Origin: Bacillota bacterium
GTDB lineage: Bacteria > Bacillota > Clostridia > Oscillospirales > Ruminococcaceae
Direction: 5' to 3'
Assembly: GCA_023396225.1 (NCBI GenBank)
Contig: JAEWWT010000026.1
Location: forward strand, 1-64,000
Length of the DNA stretch: 64,000 nt
The notes under the pieces are model-generated. The model saw only the letters and a list, made by a program, of their open reading frames with translations. It was not told the DNA's origin and ran no database searches. Numbering within the stretch: position 1 is the first letter of the stretch; every line of letters begins with the position of its first letter. The position numbers and the translations under genes were made by a program. This document shows, one piece after another, positions 53,095 to 61,687 of the stretch.

Positions 53095-55914
53095 TCAGAG
53101 TGTCAATTGTAACCGTTTTATTATACTCTCAGCATTTTCGTATTGGTAGCAGTCAATTTCATTTTTACACTGTAAAAGTTGATTTTCAATATCAGCATTG
53201 TTAAAAGAATAACTAAAGATCTCTTCTATGATATCCATGGCTACTTTAGCTTCCATCTCATCAAGGGCGTTAATAACAGAATTCAGCTTATCTTTTAACA
53301 ACTCATTTGTAATAACAGGCATTTCGGAAACAGTATTAGTGTTTAAAGAATTCAGATACTGTTTGATGTTGTTCAGCAGTTCCTGATATTTTGCAATAAG
53401 GACAGGTGTTCTTTCTGCAATAGTTTTATAGTCATTATCCTTTCCGCATTGCTCAAGGTCTTTTGCAAGCTGTGATAATGATACTGCTCCTATTGAAAGG
53501 GAAGCACTCTTTAATCCATGAACTTCTATAGTATAGTTCTTATAGTCTCTGTCTGCAAAATACTGCTGTATATTTGTTATTGCAGTATTTCCTGAGTTTG
53601 CATATGTTTTCATTACTGATACATATGCATCCTTGTTGCCTGCATAATAAGCAAGCCCAGCCGAGAAGTCAATCCCTGATATACTAACAGCGGAAATCTG
53701 AGAAATAGCGACTTTTTGTGTATCAGCAACTTTGCTTTTTGAAACAAGCTGTTTAGGGAGCCATTCAGTCAGAATTCTTTCCAGTTCCGATATTTCTATT
53801 GGTTTGGAAAGAAAATCATTAAGTCCATGCTCAATAAACATTTCTTTTGCCCCGATAATAGCATTGGCAGTAAGAGCAATAATCGGAAGTTCCTTACTGT
53901 AACCGTCTCCCTGCGAACGTACAATGGTTGTTGCCTCTATTCCGTCCATTTCAGGCATCATATGATCCATGAAAATCAGATCATAGTAATTCTGATTTAT
54001 AAGTGTTATTGCTTCACGTCCGCTTGTTGCAATATCAGGATTTATTTTATAATGGTTAAGCAGATGAACAGCAACGTCAAGATTTACCTTGTTATCATCT
54101 ACAACAAGAATTTTTGCCTTAGGTGCATATATAACAGATTTTTGAGGACCTCTTGTAGAATCAGCAAGAGTATCAATTGAATACTGGGAAATCTTTTTGT
54201 TGTCATCAATTTTCTGTGATATTACAATAGTAAAAGTAGTGCCTTTTCCATATTCACTTTCAACTGTTATAGTTCCGTCCATCATTTGAATAAGACTTTT
54301 TGAAATGGAAAGACCCAGTCCTGTGCCCTCTACTTCACGGTTCTTTTTTGTATCAACCTGTTCAAAGTTCTTGAAAAGCTTTCCGAAACTTTCTTTTTTG
54401 ATACCAATACCAGTATCAGAAACCTTGATCCGTATACTTGTTGAAGTGCCGTTGTTATCAAATCCACGCATGGAAAGGCTTATATTTCCCTCATTTGTAA
54501 ACTTCAGTGCATTGTTAAGCAGATTTATCAGTATTTGTTTTAAACGGACTTCATCACCAATCATTCTGCATGGAAGATTATCATCAATGTCAAGCTTGAA
54601 TTCTACTCCCGGCTTTTTGTTTACCTGGATAAAAATTATACTTATAACATCATTGAGAAGACTCATAGTATCGTAAGGAGCAACGACAAGTTCAAGCTTT
54701 CGTGATTCAATCTTTGAAATGTCAAGAATATCGTTGATAATTGAGATAAGACTTTTGGCAGCAGATTTTATATCATTTGCGTATGTATAGTTTTTCTCTT
54801 CAAGGCAAAGCTCTGCAAATCCTGTAATAGCATTCATAGGAGTTCTTATTTCATGCGACATATTGGCAAGAAAATCAGTTTTTGCGCTGTTTGCAAGGTC
54901 GGCTTTCTGTTTCATTTCTATGAGACTCTGAACATAGTTTTTAGTTTTTGTGACATCAACAAGCAGCGCGGAATATCCAATTATATCATTATTTTTATTA
55001 TAAATAGAATTTATATACTTTTCAAAGAATCTGTCCTTAATTACAAAATTATCTTTATCTTCATCATTAAAAATTTCTTTAATAGTTTGATTTCTTTCTT
55101 TTATAAAAGTATCTGCATTTAAATTAGGAAATAATTTTAGTGCTGCAGGGTTTGTTTCAACAAGCTGCAGATTACTATCAACAACAATCAACGCTTCTTT
55201 CATAGCATTGATGAAATTATCTTTAGCAGTTGAAAAAACCGCAAAGTGATTATAATTTTTCAGTAATAAGTATTCACAAATGCATGTAACAGAAAAAACA
55301 ACAGAAGTTAATTCAAATGTTTTACTAAAAGAAGGGATTAAAAATATTATTTTAGCTATTGTAGGAAGTAGAAGAAATGATGCCAGCGGTGCTGTAAATT
55401 TCCCTGGTAATCCCTTCTTGATTACGCTGAAAACAATTGATACAATGCCGGATATAGTAATTAGAATATTTGCAATTATAAATAAAATATATATAATTCC
55501 AGGCTTTGTCTGAATTACCGGAAAAGAATTTTCACCTATAAATATGATACTTTTATATATAAGGGTGTTTTTTTCAAATGTTATGACTAGTGCAGAAATA
55601 ATTGTAAAGAAAATAAATGATCCGTAAAGTAATGGCTTTGGAATTTTTACATTACATATTTGTATTATAGACAGATATAAGAGCAGAGTGCAGAAACATT
55701 CGCCGAGATACTGGAATTTCAGTGCCATAATAGCTGCATCATAATCTAAACTTAAATTGCTTAACAGAAATCCTGTACAGTATATAAATGTAGAAACACC
55801 GCACATAAGTAGTGCTTTATGCTGTACAGCATCCTTATCAACAGCAACTATAAAGATAAAAATAAACGAGGTAATCACGCAAAGAGTCTGAACAATTATG
55901 AATAAATTTAGCAT
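53095..55914 (-). CDS. Hybrid histidine kinase: 7TM sensor, PAS, HisKA, HATPase, REC, HPt
   Basis: The 939-residue protein has about seven N-terminal membrane helices (to about residue 220), a PAS-like region with KEALIVVDSNLQLVETNPAA, and the phosphoacceptor His box NMSHEIRTPMNAITGFAELC. An ATPase domain (N box NLLNNALKFTNEG, G boxes DTGIGI and GTGLGLSIS) and a receiver (ILVVDDNKVNLDVAV, Asp in YDLIFMDHMMPEMDG) follow. The HPt domain has its His in EVHGLKSASLSIG. All relay sites are present. It lies downstream of the HD-GYP regulator on the same strand and probably acts with it. Its start follows a Shine-Dalgarno-hairpin leader. Confidence 0.93.
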   Translation of the reverse strand: MLNLFIIVQTLCVITSFIFIFIVAVDKDAVQHKALLMCGVSTFIYCTGFLLSNLSLDYDAAIMALKFQYLGECFCTLLLYLSIIQICNVKIPKPLLYGSFIFFTIISALVITFEKNTLIYKSIIFIGENSFPVIQTKPGIIYILFIIANILITISGIVSIVFSVIKKGLPGKFTAPLASFLLLPTIAKIIFLIPSFSKTFELTSVVFSVTCICEYLLLKNYNHFAVFSTAKDNFINAMKEALIVVDSNLQLVETNPAALKLFPNLNADTFIKERNQTIKEIFNDEDKDNFVIKDRFFEKYINSIYNKNNDIIGYSALLVDVTKTKNYVQSLIEMKQKADLANSAKTDFLANMSHEIRTPMNAITGFAELCLEEKNYTYANDIKSAAKSLISIINDILDISKIESRKLELVVAPYDTMSLLNDVISIIFIQVNKKPGVEFKLDIDDNLPCRMIGDEVRLKQILINLLNNALKFTNEGNISLSMRGFDNNGTSTSIRIKVSDTGIGIKKESFGKLFKNFEQVDTKKNREVEGTGLGLSISKSLIQMMDGTITVESEYGKGTTFTIVISQKIDDNKKISQYSIDTLADSTRGPQKSVIYAPKAKILVVDDNKVNLDVAVHLLNHYKINPDIATSGREAITLINQNYYDLIFMDHMMPEMDGIEATTIVRSQGDGYSKELPIIALTANAIIGAKEMFIEHGLNDFLSKPIEISELERILTEWLPKQLVSKSKVADTQKVAISQISAVSISGIDFSAGLAYYAGNKDAYVSVMKTYANSGNTAITNIQQYFADRDYKNYTIEVHGLKSASLSIGAVSLSQLAKDLEQCGKDNDYKTIAERTPVLIAKYQELLNNIKQYLNSLNTNTVSEMPVITNELLKDKLNSVINALDEMEAKVAMDIIEEIFSYSFNNADIENQLLQCKNEIDCYQYENAESIIKRLQLTL

Positions 55915-55925
55915 GTAATCGTTTG

Positions 55926-55951
55926 CTGCAATGAAGATTGCAGTCTCCTTT
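55926..55951 (-). promoter_or_regulatory. Shine-Dalgarno followed by hairpin, histidine kinase
   Basis: AAAGGAGA is followed at once by a perfect 7-bp stem (CUGCAAU/AUUGCAG, 4-base loop), then 11 bases to the AUG at 55914. Confidence 0.55.
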
Positions 55952-56032
55952 CAAAAAGAAATAAGCAACAGCTGCAAAATGCATAAAAAAGCTTTTCGCA
56001 GCCGCTTGTTGACTCTGATTTTCCTAATGTCA

Positions 56033-57202
56033 TTACTTTGTAATTTGATCACCTTGTTTAGACAATAGGCTTTCTTCTATTCTGTCATTAATTTCAACAA
56101 AAATATCTGTGAGATCCGGATCAAAAAAGATCTCTCTGTCATTTATAATTATTTCCATTGCTTTCTGATGTGAGAAAGCTTCTTTATATGATCTCTTTGA
56201 AGTTAGCGCATCATATACATCTACAATGGACAGAATTCTTGCAAATAACGGAATGTCTTCGCCGCTTATCCCTGTAGGGTATCCTGTTCCGTTCCACCTT
56301 TCGTGATGATATAAAGCCATTTCCTTAGCAATTTTCAGGAACTGTGTATCCTGATTACTTTCGTCTTCAATATCAAGCTGATCATAGATTTTCTGGAATG
56401 TTTCGCCCCCTAGTTCGGCATGAGCGCATCCCATATGTTCAAATATTTTCTGAAATGTATCACCGCCGATTTTAGTGTGCGACTTCATATATTCAAATTC
56501 GTCTTTACTAAGTGAAGATTCTTTTCTAAGTACATTATCATTGATACCTATTTTGCCGATATCATGCAAAGGTGCTGCTCTGAGTAGATTACGTATAACA
56601 TCAGGACTAAAGTAATCTTTATACTGCGGACGTTTTTTTAATTCATCAATAAAAATTTTGAAATAACGTGTTGTATTCCTTATATGTCCGCCCGTAGTGC
56701 CATCACGTGATTCAACAAGCTCCGCAAAGCTTGTTGACATAACATCCTGAAGTCTTTCAATAATAAATGATTTCTTTTGGAGGTCTTCGGTTTTTGTTTC
56801 AACAAGTTCCTCGAGTTCAGTACGATAAGATGCAAGTTCAAGCTGTGTATTTATTCTGCTCATCATTATCTCTGTGATGAACGGTTTTCTGATGTAGTCA
56901 ACTGCACCAAGCTGAAATCCTTTTATTTCACTGTCATTGTCAAGTGCAGAAGTAAGGAAAATAACAGGTATTTTACTTGCGGAAGGGATATTTTTAATAT
57001 TCTGAATGGTTTCATAGCCGTTCATTTCAGGCATATTAATGTCAAGCAAAATCAAGTCAGGAGTATTCTTGGCAAGGTATTTCAAGGCCTGAGCGCCTGA
57101 CACTGTGAATGTAAGCTTAAACTTATCCTCAAGCAGCTTTTCAGCAAATTTTAAATTAGAAGGTACATCATCCACAACAAGAATATGCTTTTTTTGATCC
57201 AT
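56033..57202 (-). CDS. Response regulator with HD-GYP domain (c-di-GMP phosphodiesterase)
   Basis: The N-terminal receiver (HILVVDDVPSNLKFAEKLLE, phosphoacceptor Asp in LILLDINMPEMNGYE, Lys in VDYIRKPF) is followed by a short coiled coil and an HD-GYP domain with GGHIRNTTRYF, HDIGKIGINDNVLRK, the HHERWNGTGYP motif and VDVYDALTSKRSYKEAF. All metal ligands appear intact. Such proteins hydrolyse c-di-GMP. The start at ATG 57202 (MDQKKHI) has GGAG 6 bases upstream. It shares a 5' leader with the FapA-like gene. Confidence 0.93.
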   Translation of the reverse strand: MDQKKHILVVDDVPSNLKFAEKLLEDKFKLTFTVSGAQALKYLAKNTPDLILLDINMPEMNGYETIQNIKNIPSASKIPVIFLTSALDNDSEIKGFQLGAVDYIRKPFITEIMMSRINTQLELASYRTELEELVETKTEDLQKKSFIIERLQDVMSTSFAELVESRDGTTGGHIRNTTRYFKIFIDELKKRPQYKDYFSPDVIRNLLRAAPLHDIGKIGINDNVLRKESSLSKDEFEYMKSHTKIGGDTFQKIFEHMGCAHAELGGETFQKIYDQLDIEDESNQDTQFLKIAKEMALYHHERWNGTGYPTGISGEDIPLFARILSIVDVYDALTSKRSYKEAFSHQKAMEIIINDREIFFDPDLTDIFVEINDRIEESLLSKQGDQITK

Positions 57203-57292
57203 ATTAATCTCCATTTCTTTTAGCTATTTATTCATTTTTGTATTTGCAGAAAGGAATAAATAGCTGCATGAAAAGTATTTTTACGCTAAACC
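57203..57292 (-). promoter_or_regulatory. Conserved leader of the HD-GYP gene
   Basis: The leader contains AGCGTAAAAATA, then a 10-bp stem GCTATTTATT/AATAAATAGC (arms 57223-57232 and 57255-57264) whose loop carries CCTTT and TGCAAATACAA, then AGAAATGGAGATTAATATGG. The same elements in the same order precede the FapA-like gene at 61293-61405. Confidence 0.5.
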
Positions 57293-57348
57293 TCCGTGAA
57301 GTTTTAAGCTAATATTTTAAAAATAAGTTTGCATAACAATTGAAACAA

Positions 57349-59700
57349 TCATTTCGTTTGTTTTGTTTCGACACGTTCTTTTATAATAGATTTCTTTAAC
57401 TTTTTTTCCTCATATAGCAAACTGTCTGCTCTTGCTACAATTTCGCTTATTTCTGTGCATGCTGAACATTTGAATTCATATATACCTGCACTTAAATGTA
57501 CAATATAAGGCTTGCCGCTATTTGAATTAAAAGCTTTTGAGATATTCTCCATTCGGCTTTTAAAATATTCTGTACAGTTCGTCATGTCGGTAATAGCAAA
57601 GACAGCAAACTCATCTCCGCCTATTCGTCCTACAATATCAGATGCACGGAAGCAATCTTTAAGAATTGTTGCAGCACTTTTAATTGCAAAATCGCCATCT
57701 TCATGCCCGTACACATCATTGATCTGTTTAAGGCTGTCAAGATCAGCAAAAACAAATATAGCATTTTTACCTTCATTAACGATTGAACTGATAGCAGTTC
57801 CCGTTATATCGTAAAAACCTCTTCTGTTGTATATGCCTGTAAGTTCATCCGATTTTGAAATGAAGTCAAGCTTGTTATTGTTTTCTTTAATATGTTCCAG
57901 AGTACGTTCAAGCTGATGCTGGATTTTGTTTTGATTTTCAATAAGACTGGCAATTCTCATTGCAGCACTTAACTGAGAAGAAAGTGACGGTAAAAGATAA
58001 AAATAATCCTGATCAAGTTCACAAACAAGCACACCATACTGGTAATCTCCTGTATAAAGAGGACAGATTACAAGGTTATAGCGTTCATTCTGAGGAAGAT
58101 ATTCATTTTTTAAAACCTTTTTTGAAGACATGATAATTTCTTCAGTGCAATTGCAGAAGATACCGTCACGGTTCATATATGCAACAAGACTGATTTTATC
58201 AGGGGTGTGCCAATCCATATTTTCAAAATGGCAGATTGATTTTATATATTTGTATATGTATGCACTTTTAAAGTTCACTTCAGAAATTTTAAGTAAAACC
58301 TCTTTGTAGTATAAATATATGTTTTCATTTACACATACGAGCTTCTTAATTATGTCGTTTACATTTTCAGAAAGAACATTTGTATTATCATACTTCTTAT
58401 CCTTGAATTTAAGATACTGAATTGTAGCAATGCTGATCAGATCAACAAAGATATCATCTGTTTTACGCAATAAATCTTCATTGTTTTTAAAGACAGAAAG
58501 CAAGTGCTTACGGATAACAGTAAGAATATTGATCTGAATATTTTCATCAGTAGCATTGAAGAAGTCATAATCCAGAGTAGTCTCATAGCTTACAAGAATT
58601 TCTTTTTCAAGGGCATGAAGTTCTAACAATTCAGTATTCCCTGATAAAAGCTCCAAATATTTTAAAAGTTTCTGAATAAAAGTTTTATATTTAATAGCAA
58701 CTTTTTCAGTATCTTTAAATACTCTATCCTTTCCAAACATGTAGTTGCTTAAAATATCGCAAATTAAATCAGCAGAAAGTTGACATGCAGCCAGTTCAGG
58801 AAGTAGTTTTGATGAAATAATTCTTGATGGGCATCCGCATGAATTTCTTATTACAAGGGAAGATGTAACTGTTTTGTGCAATGGCTTTTGGGTTTTAATA
58901 AAATTCTCACATTCAAGAACAGCATAATATCCAAGGTTTGTTGCTTCACATTCAACAGAAGTCAATGAAGGAGTAAGGTATTGAGCTTCAACAGAATTAT
59001 CAAAGCCCATTACCAGAATATCACGACCAATTTCAATTTTTCGATTTTTCATAATCTCATACCCGCATATAGCCATCTGATCATTAGCAAAAACTATTGC
59101 TTCAATATCAGGATTATTGTCAAGAAGTTTTTCAATTGCTTTATGACTACGGATTGAGAAATTACCATATGTAATCAGGTTATCATTTATTGGTATACCA
59201 TTTTCAATAAGTGTGTTTTTATATGTTTCAAGACGCTCATTTGCGTCTGCATTTGTAAGTGAACCGCTGACAAAACCTATTTTAGTCTTGCCATGTTCTT
59301 TGATGATATGGTTAATACCATCTTTAAGTCCTGTAACATTATCAACACTGATTGAAGAGTAATTTTCGTCTTTCATGTTGAGAGTGACTATGGGAATTTT
59401 GTTGAATTTTTTTAAGAAATCCAGCTTTATCTGCTTATCAGCAGTATTGCCTATGGTTTCTATGGAAACAATAAGAACATCAAGAATTGAAGGATCGGCA
59501 TATGAGAATATAGTATTGTACTGGTAATCAAATTCTGAACTTTTTAGGCTTTTATCAACATCACATATGTATCTGCCGGGAAACATAATTACATTAGCAT
59601 CAATTTCTTTAGATGCTTCGATAATTCCTTTGGTAATTGACTGTTCATACTTGTTATTAATCATGCTTGAAAAAAAGCCGATATTTAAATGTCTCTTCAT
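57349..59700 (-). CDS. LacI-like periplasmic-binding sensor fused to GGDEF (diguanylate cyclase)
   Basis: The 783-residue protein has no DNA-binding domain and no signal peptide. Its first 290 residues are a LacI/GalR-type sugar-binding fold (IGFFSSMINNKYEQSITKGI; VGLKDGINHI-type and MGFDNSVEAQYLTPSLTSVE). Two helical blocks follow, then a GGDEF domain with DELTGIYNRRGFYDI, the active site GRIGGDEFAVF and the inhibitory-site RxxD (RASD) five residues earlier. It would make c-di-GMP in response to a cytoplasmic ligand. I start at ATG 59700 (MKRHLNIGFF), after a Shine-Dalgarno-hairpin leader. Confidence 0.85.
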   Translation of the reverse strand: MKRHLNIGFFSSMINNKYEQSITKGIIEASKEIDANVIMFPGRYICDVDKSLKSSEFDYQYNTIFSYADPSILDVLIVSIETIGNTADKQIKLDFLKKFNKIPIVTLNMKDENYSSISVDNVTGLKDGINHIIKEHGKTKIGFVSGSLTNADANERLETYKNTLIENGIPINDNLITYGNFSIRSHKAIEKLLDNNPDIEAIVFANDQMAICGYEIMKNRKIEIGRDILVMGFDNSVEAQYLTPSLTSVECEATNLGYYAVLECENFIKTQKPLHKTVTSSLVIRNSCGCPSRIISSKLLPELAACQLSADLICDILSNYMFGKDRVFKDTEKVAIKYKTFIQKLLKYLELLSGNTELLELHALEKEILVSYETTLDYDFFNATDENIQINILTVIRKHLLSVFKNNEDLLRKTDDIFVDLISIATIQYLKFKDKKYDNTNVLSENVNDIIKKLVCVNENIYLYYKEVLLKISEVNFKSAYIYKYIKSICHFENMDWHTPDKISLVAYMNRDGIFCNCTEEIIMSSKKVLKNEYLPQNERYNLVICPLYTGDYQYGVLVCELDQDYFYLLPSLSSQLSAAMRIASLIENQNKIQHQLERTLEHIKENNNKLDFISKSDELTGIYNRRGFYDITGTAISSIVNEGKNAIFVFADLDSLKQINDVYGHEDGDFAIKSAATILKDCFRASDIVGRIGGDEFAVFAITDMTNCTEYFKSRMENISKAFNSNSGKPYIVHLSAGIYEFKCSACTEISEIVARADSLLYEEKKLKKSIIKERVETKQTK

Positions 59701-59710
59701 AATTATGCCC

Positions 59711-59735
59711 ATGCTTCCGTAGAAGCATACCTCCT
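59711..59735 (-). promoter_or_regulatory. Shine-Dalgarno followed by hairpin, GGDEF gene
   Basis: AGGAGGU is followed at once by a perfect 7-bp stem AUGCUUC-UACG-GAAGCAU with a C(UACG)G tetraloop, which is exceptionally stable, then 10 bases to the AUG at 59700. Confidence 0.6.
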
Positions 59736-59804
59736 CTCTTTGATGTTTTGTGTGATTTTAAAAATCAAAATTTCGACCGATAGTTCGAAAAACACAAAAA
59801 TCAG

Positions 59805-59830
59805 AGTTTGAAAGATTTTTCTTTCAAACT
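59805..59830 (-). terminator. Terminator of the FapA-like gene
   Basis: AGTTTGAAAG and CTTTCAAACT form a 10-bp perfect stem with a 6-base loop. It is followed on the minus strand by CTGATTTTTGTGTTTTT. Confidence 0.7.
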
Positions 59831-59861
59831 AGCCTCCATAATTCAAAGTCGCTTTAATTTC

Positions 59862-61292
59862 TTATAGTGGAGCAGTAACAATGTCGCCAAGTTCATCAAG
59901 ATATATTTTGCAGTGTACAGTTTCAGATTCAAATTTATAAACACAGTCATTTATCGTAACTTTTACGCCTGGATAAACAGTTCCTTTACAAACTATTGCA
60001 AGATACTGCTTCTGCTGCAAAGCAAGCTCTATTTCAGCAATCCTTTTAAGATGCTTTTTCTTTTCCATGCTGAGCATTACCCTTGAACGGACAGAAGACC
60101 CAAGCAACTCTTCCTTATCTTCCGGCAATCGGAAAATAGCTTTCTTTTTCTCGGAAAGAAAATCTACAATCTGATTACATCTCAAAATCTTTGTATCAAT
60201 TTCAGTAATTGCTTTTTCCAGTTTGTTTTTTTCTTCGGCAAGAATTGCATTGTCGCCAATAAAAAGCTCTGTAAGAGTATAGTTTTTACTGCCTATATTC
60301 TGACATTCTGCACCTTTCAGACTGGTGTATTTTCCACCCATAAGGCTTCCTCTTGCATCCTTTGCAATTAAAGTCTGTCCACAGTATACATTACATATTA
60401 CGAAATTCTGAGCAGTTACTGACCCATCACATGTAATGTCGGAGTGTTCACAGAATCCGAAAACAGCATCCCCATGATTAATAACTTTTGAGTTAATACA
60501 GCCTTTTTTTATAGTTACATTTTTGCCTGCTTCTATTGAGCACCCAGTGACATTACCCATTACAGTTACATTCTGCATTGAGGAAACCTTGAAGCCTTCA
60601 CAAATCTCTCCCTTAATGATAATATCTCCGATAAAGTCAAGATTTCCAACGGAAGAATCAACGTCTCCTTTAATAGTAACAACAGTATCTACACAGAATG
60701 CTCCAGCTCTATAAACAAGGTTTCCGTTTACAGATGCAATGATTTTACTTCCGTCTTTGGTAAGTTCAGTATTGCTTCCTAATCCGAAAACAGCATTTAC
60801 ACCAGGTCTTTGAGCAACGCTGTTGCCCTTCAGGTCTGTTCCTGGTGTGCCTTCGGTCGGAAAAGTAATCTCTGCTATTACTGTATTGCTTGTTATATTT
60901 CTAATGATACCAAGATCTTTATAATCAACAAAGCCTTTTGCATTTTCAATTGGCTTTGCTTCAGATGTCTTTTCAAAGTTGTATTTAATTGTACCATTGT
61001 TGCCTTCTACAGGGGCAGTCCACTTTGCTATTGAAACCTGATTTTCAAAATTTTTGCTGTGAATAGCTTGATTTATAGCACTTGAATCTATTCCGTAAAC
61101 TATTCCTATCTTTTTAAGTTCATTCATTACTCTGTCAAAGTCAACTTCTTTGCCCCCATTTGAAGCTCCGTAAAGAATCATAAAAGCTTCAGAGCAGCTA
61201 GGGTTTATAGAAATAATAACATCACCGTCTACAGGAGTTGTTTGATTGCTAGGTGTAGTGTTGTTATTCTCAGATAAATTAGTATCTCCCAT
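59862..61292 (-). CDS. FapA/DUF342 polymer-binding beta-helix protein
   Basis: The protein has the DUF342/FapA layout. An N-terminal region is followed by a right-handed beta-helix of short repeats (GDVDSSVGNLDFIGDIIIKG, then VTVMGNVTGCSIEAGKNV), a long helical hairpin (AILAEEKNKLEKAITEI) and a C-terminal beta domain. FapA proteins are found in flagellar loci or beside signalling genes; they bind poly-nucleotide-like or sugar polymers in an unresolved way. No flagellar gene is nearby. The start at 61292 follows GGAGG. Confidence 0.8.
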   Translation of the reverse strand: MGDTNLSENNNTTPSNQTTPVDGDVIISINPSCSEAFMILYGASNGGKEVDFDRVMNELKKIGIVYGIDSSAINQAIHSKNFENQVSIAKWTAPVEGNNGTIKYNFEKTSEAKPIENAKGFVDYKDLGIIRNITSNTVIAEITFPTEGTPGTDLKGNSVAQRPGVNAVFGLGSNTELTKDGSKIIASVNGNLVYRAGAFCVDTVVTIKGDVDSSVGNLDFIGDIIIKGEICEGFKVSSMQNVTVMGNVTGCSIEAGKNVTIKKGCINSKVINHGDAVFGFCEHSDITCDGSVTAQNFVICNVYCGQTLIAKDARGSLMGGKYTSLKGAECQNIGSKNYTLTELFIGDNAILAEEKNKLEKAITEIDTKILRCNQIVDFLSEKKKAIFRLPEDKEELLGSSVRSRVMLSMEKKKHLKRIAEIELALQQKQYLAIVCKGTVYPGVKVTINDCVYKFESETVHCKIYLDELGDIVTAPL

Positions 61293-61405
61293 AGTAACCT
61301 CCATTTCTTTTTGCTATTTATTGCATTTTTACAATGCAAAAATTCTGTTCTTGTATTTGCATAAAAGGAATAAATAGCTTTATAAAAAATATTTTTACGC
61401 TATAC
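61293..61405 (-). promoter_or_regulatory. Conserved leader of the FapA-like gene
   Basis: It has the same elements as the leader at 57203-57292: AGCGTAAAAATA, the GCTATTTATT/AATAAATAGC stem (arms 61313-61322 and 61369-61378), CCTTTTATGCAAATACAA and AGAAATGGAGGTTACTATGG. An extra small hairpin is inserted inside the loop. Confidence 0.5.
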
Positions 61406-61687
61406 TCCTTTTTAAACAAGTAGATAATTATTACAATTATTTATAATACAATTATATAACAAATCTTATTTTTTTACAAGTTTATTTTAATATATTTATA
61501 TTTTTTAGTACATTTTTTACATACTTGACTAAAAATTGTAATATATCATATAAATATATGAAACTGGATATTTAATTTTTAAGTTGTTGCTGTTGCGAAA
61601 AAGAAATATCTGTGTTATAATTTCATTATTTATTAATGCGCTTGAAAATATATTATTTCTGAAATTCGGAAAGGATGGTCTAAAATA

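Noticed and set aside
55970..56030. Imperfect GC-containing inverted repeat between HD-GYP and histidine kinase genes
   Set aside because: The stem is short and interrupted and has no convincing T tract, so I did not call a terminator.
57203..57292. c-di-GMP riboswitch in front of the HD-GYP gene
   Set aside because: The conserved GEMM core sequences are absent; the shared leader is AT-rich with a different stem.
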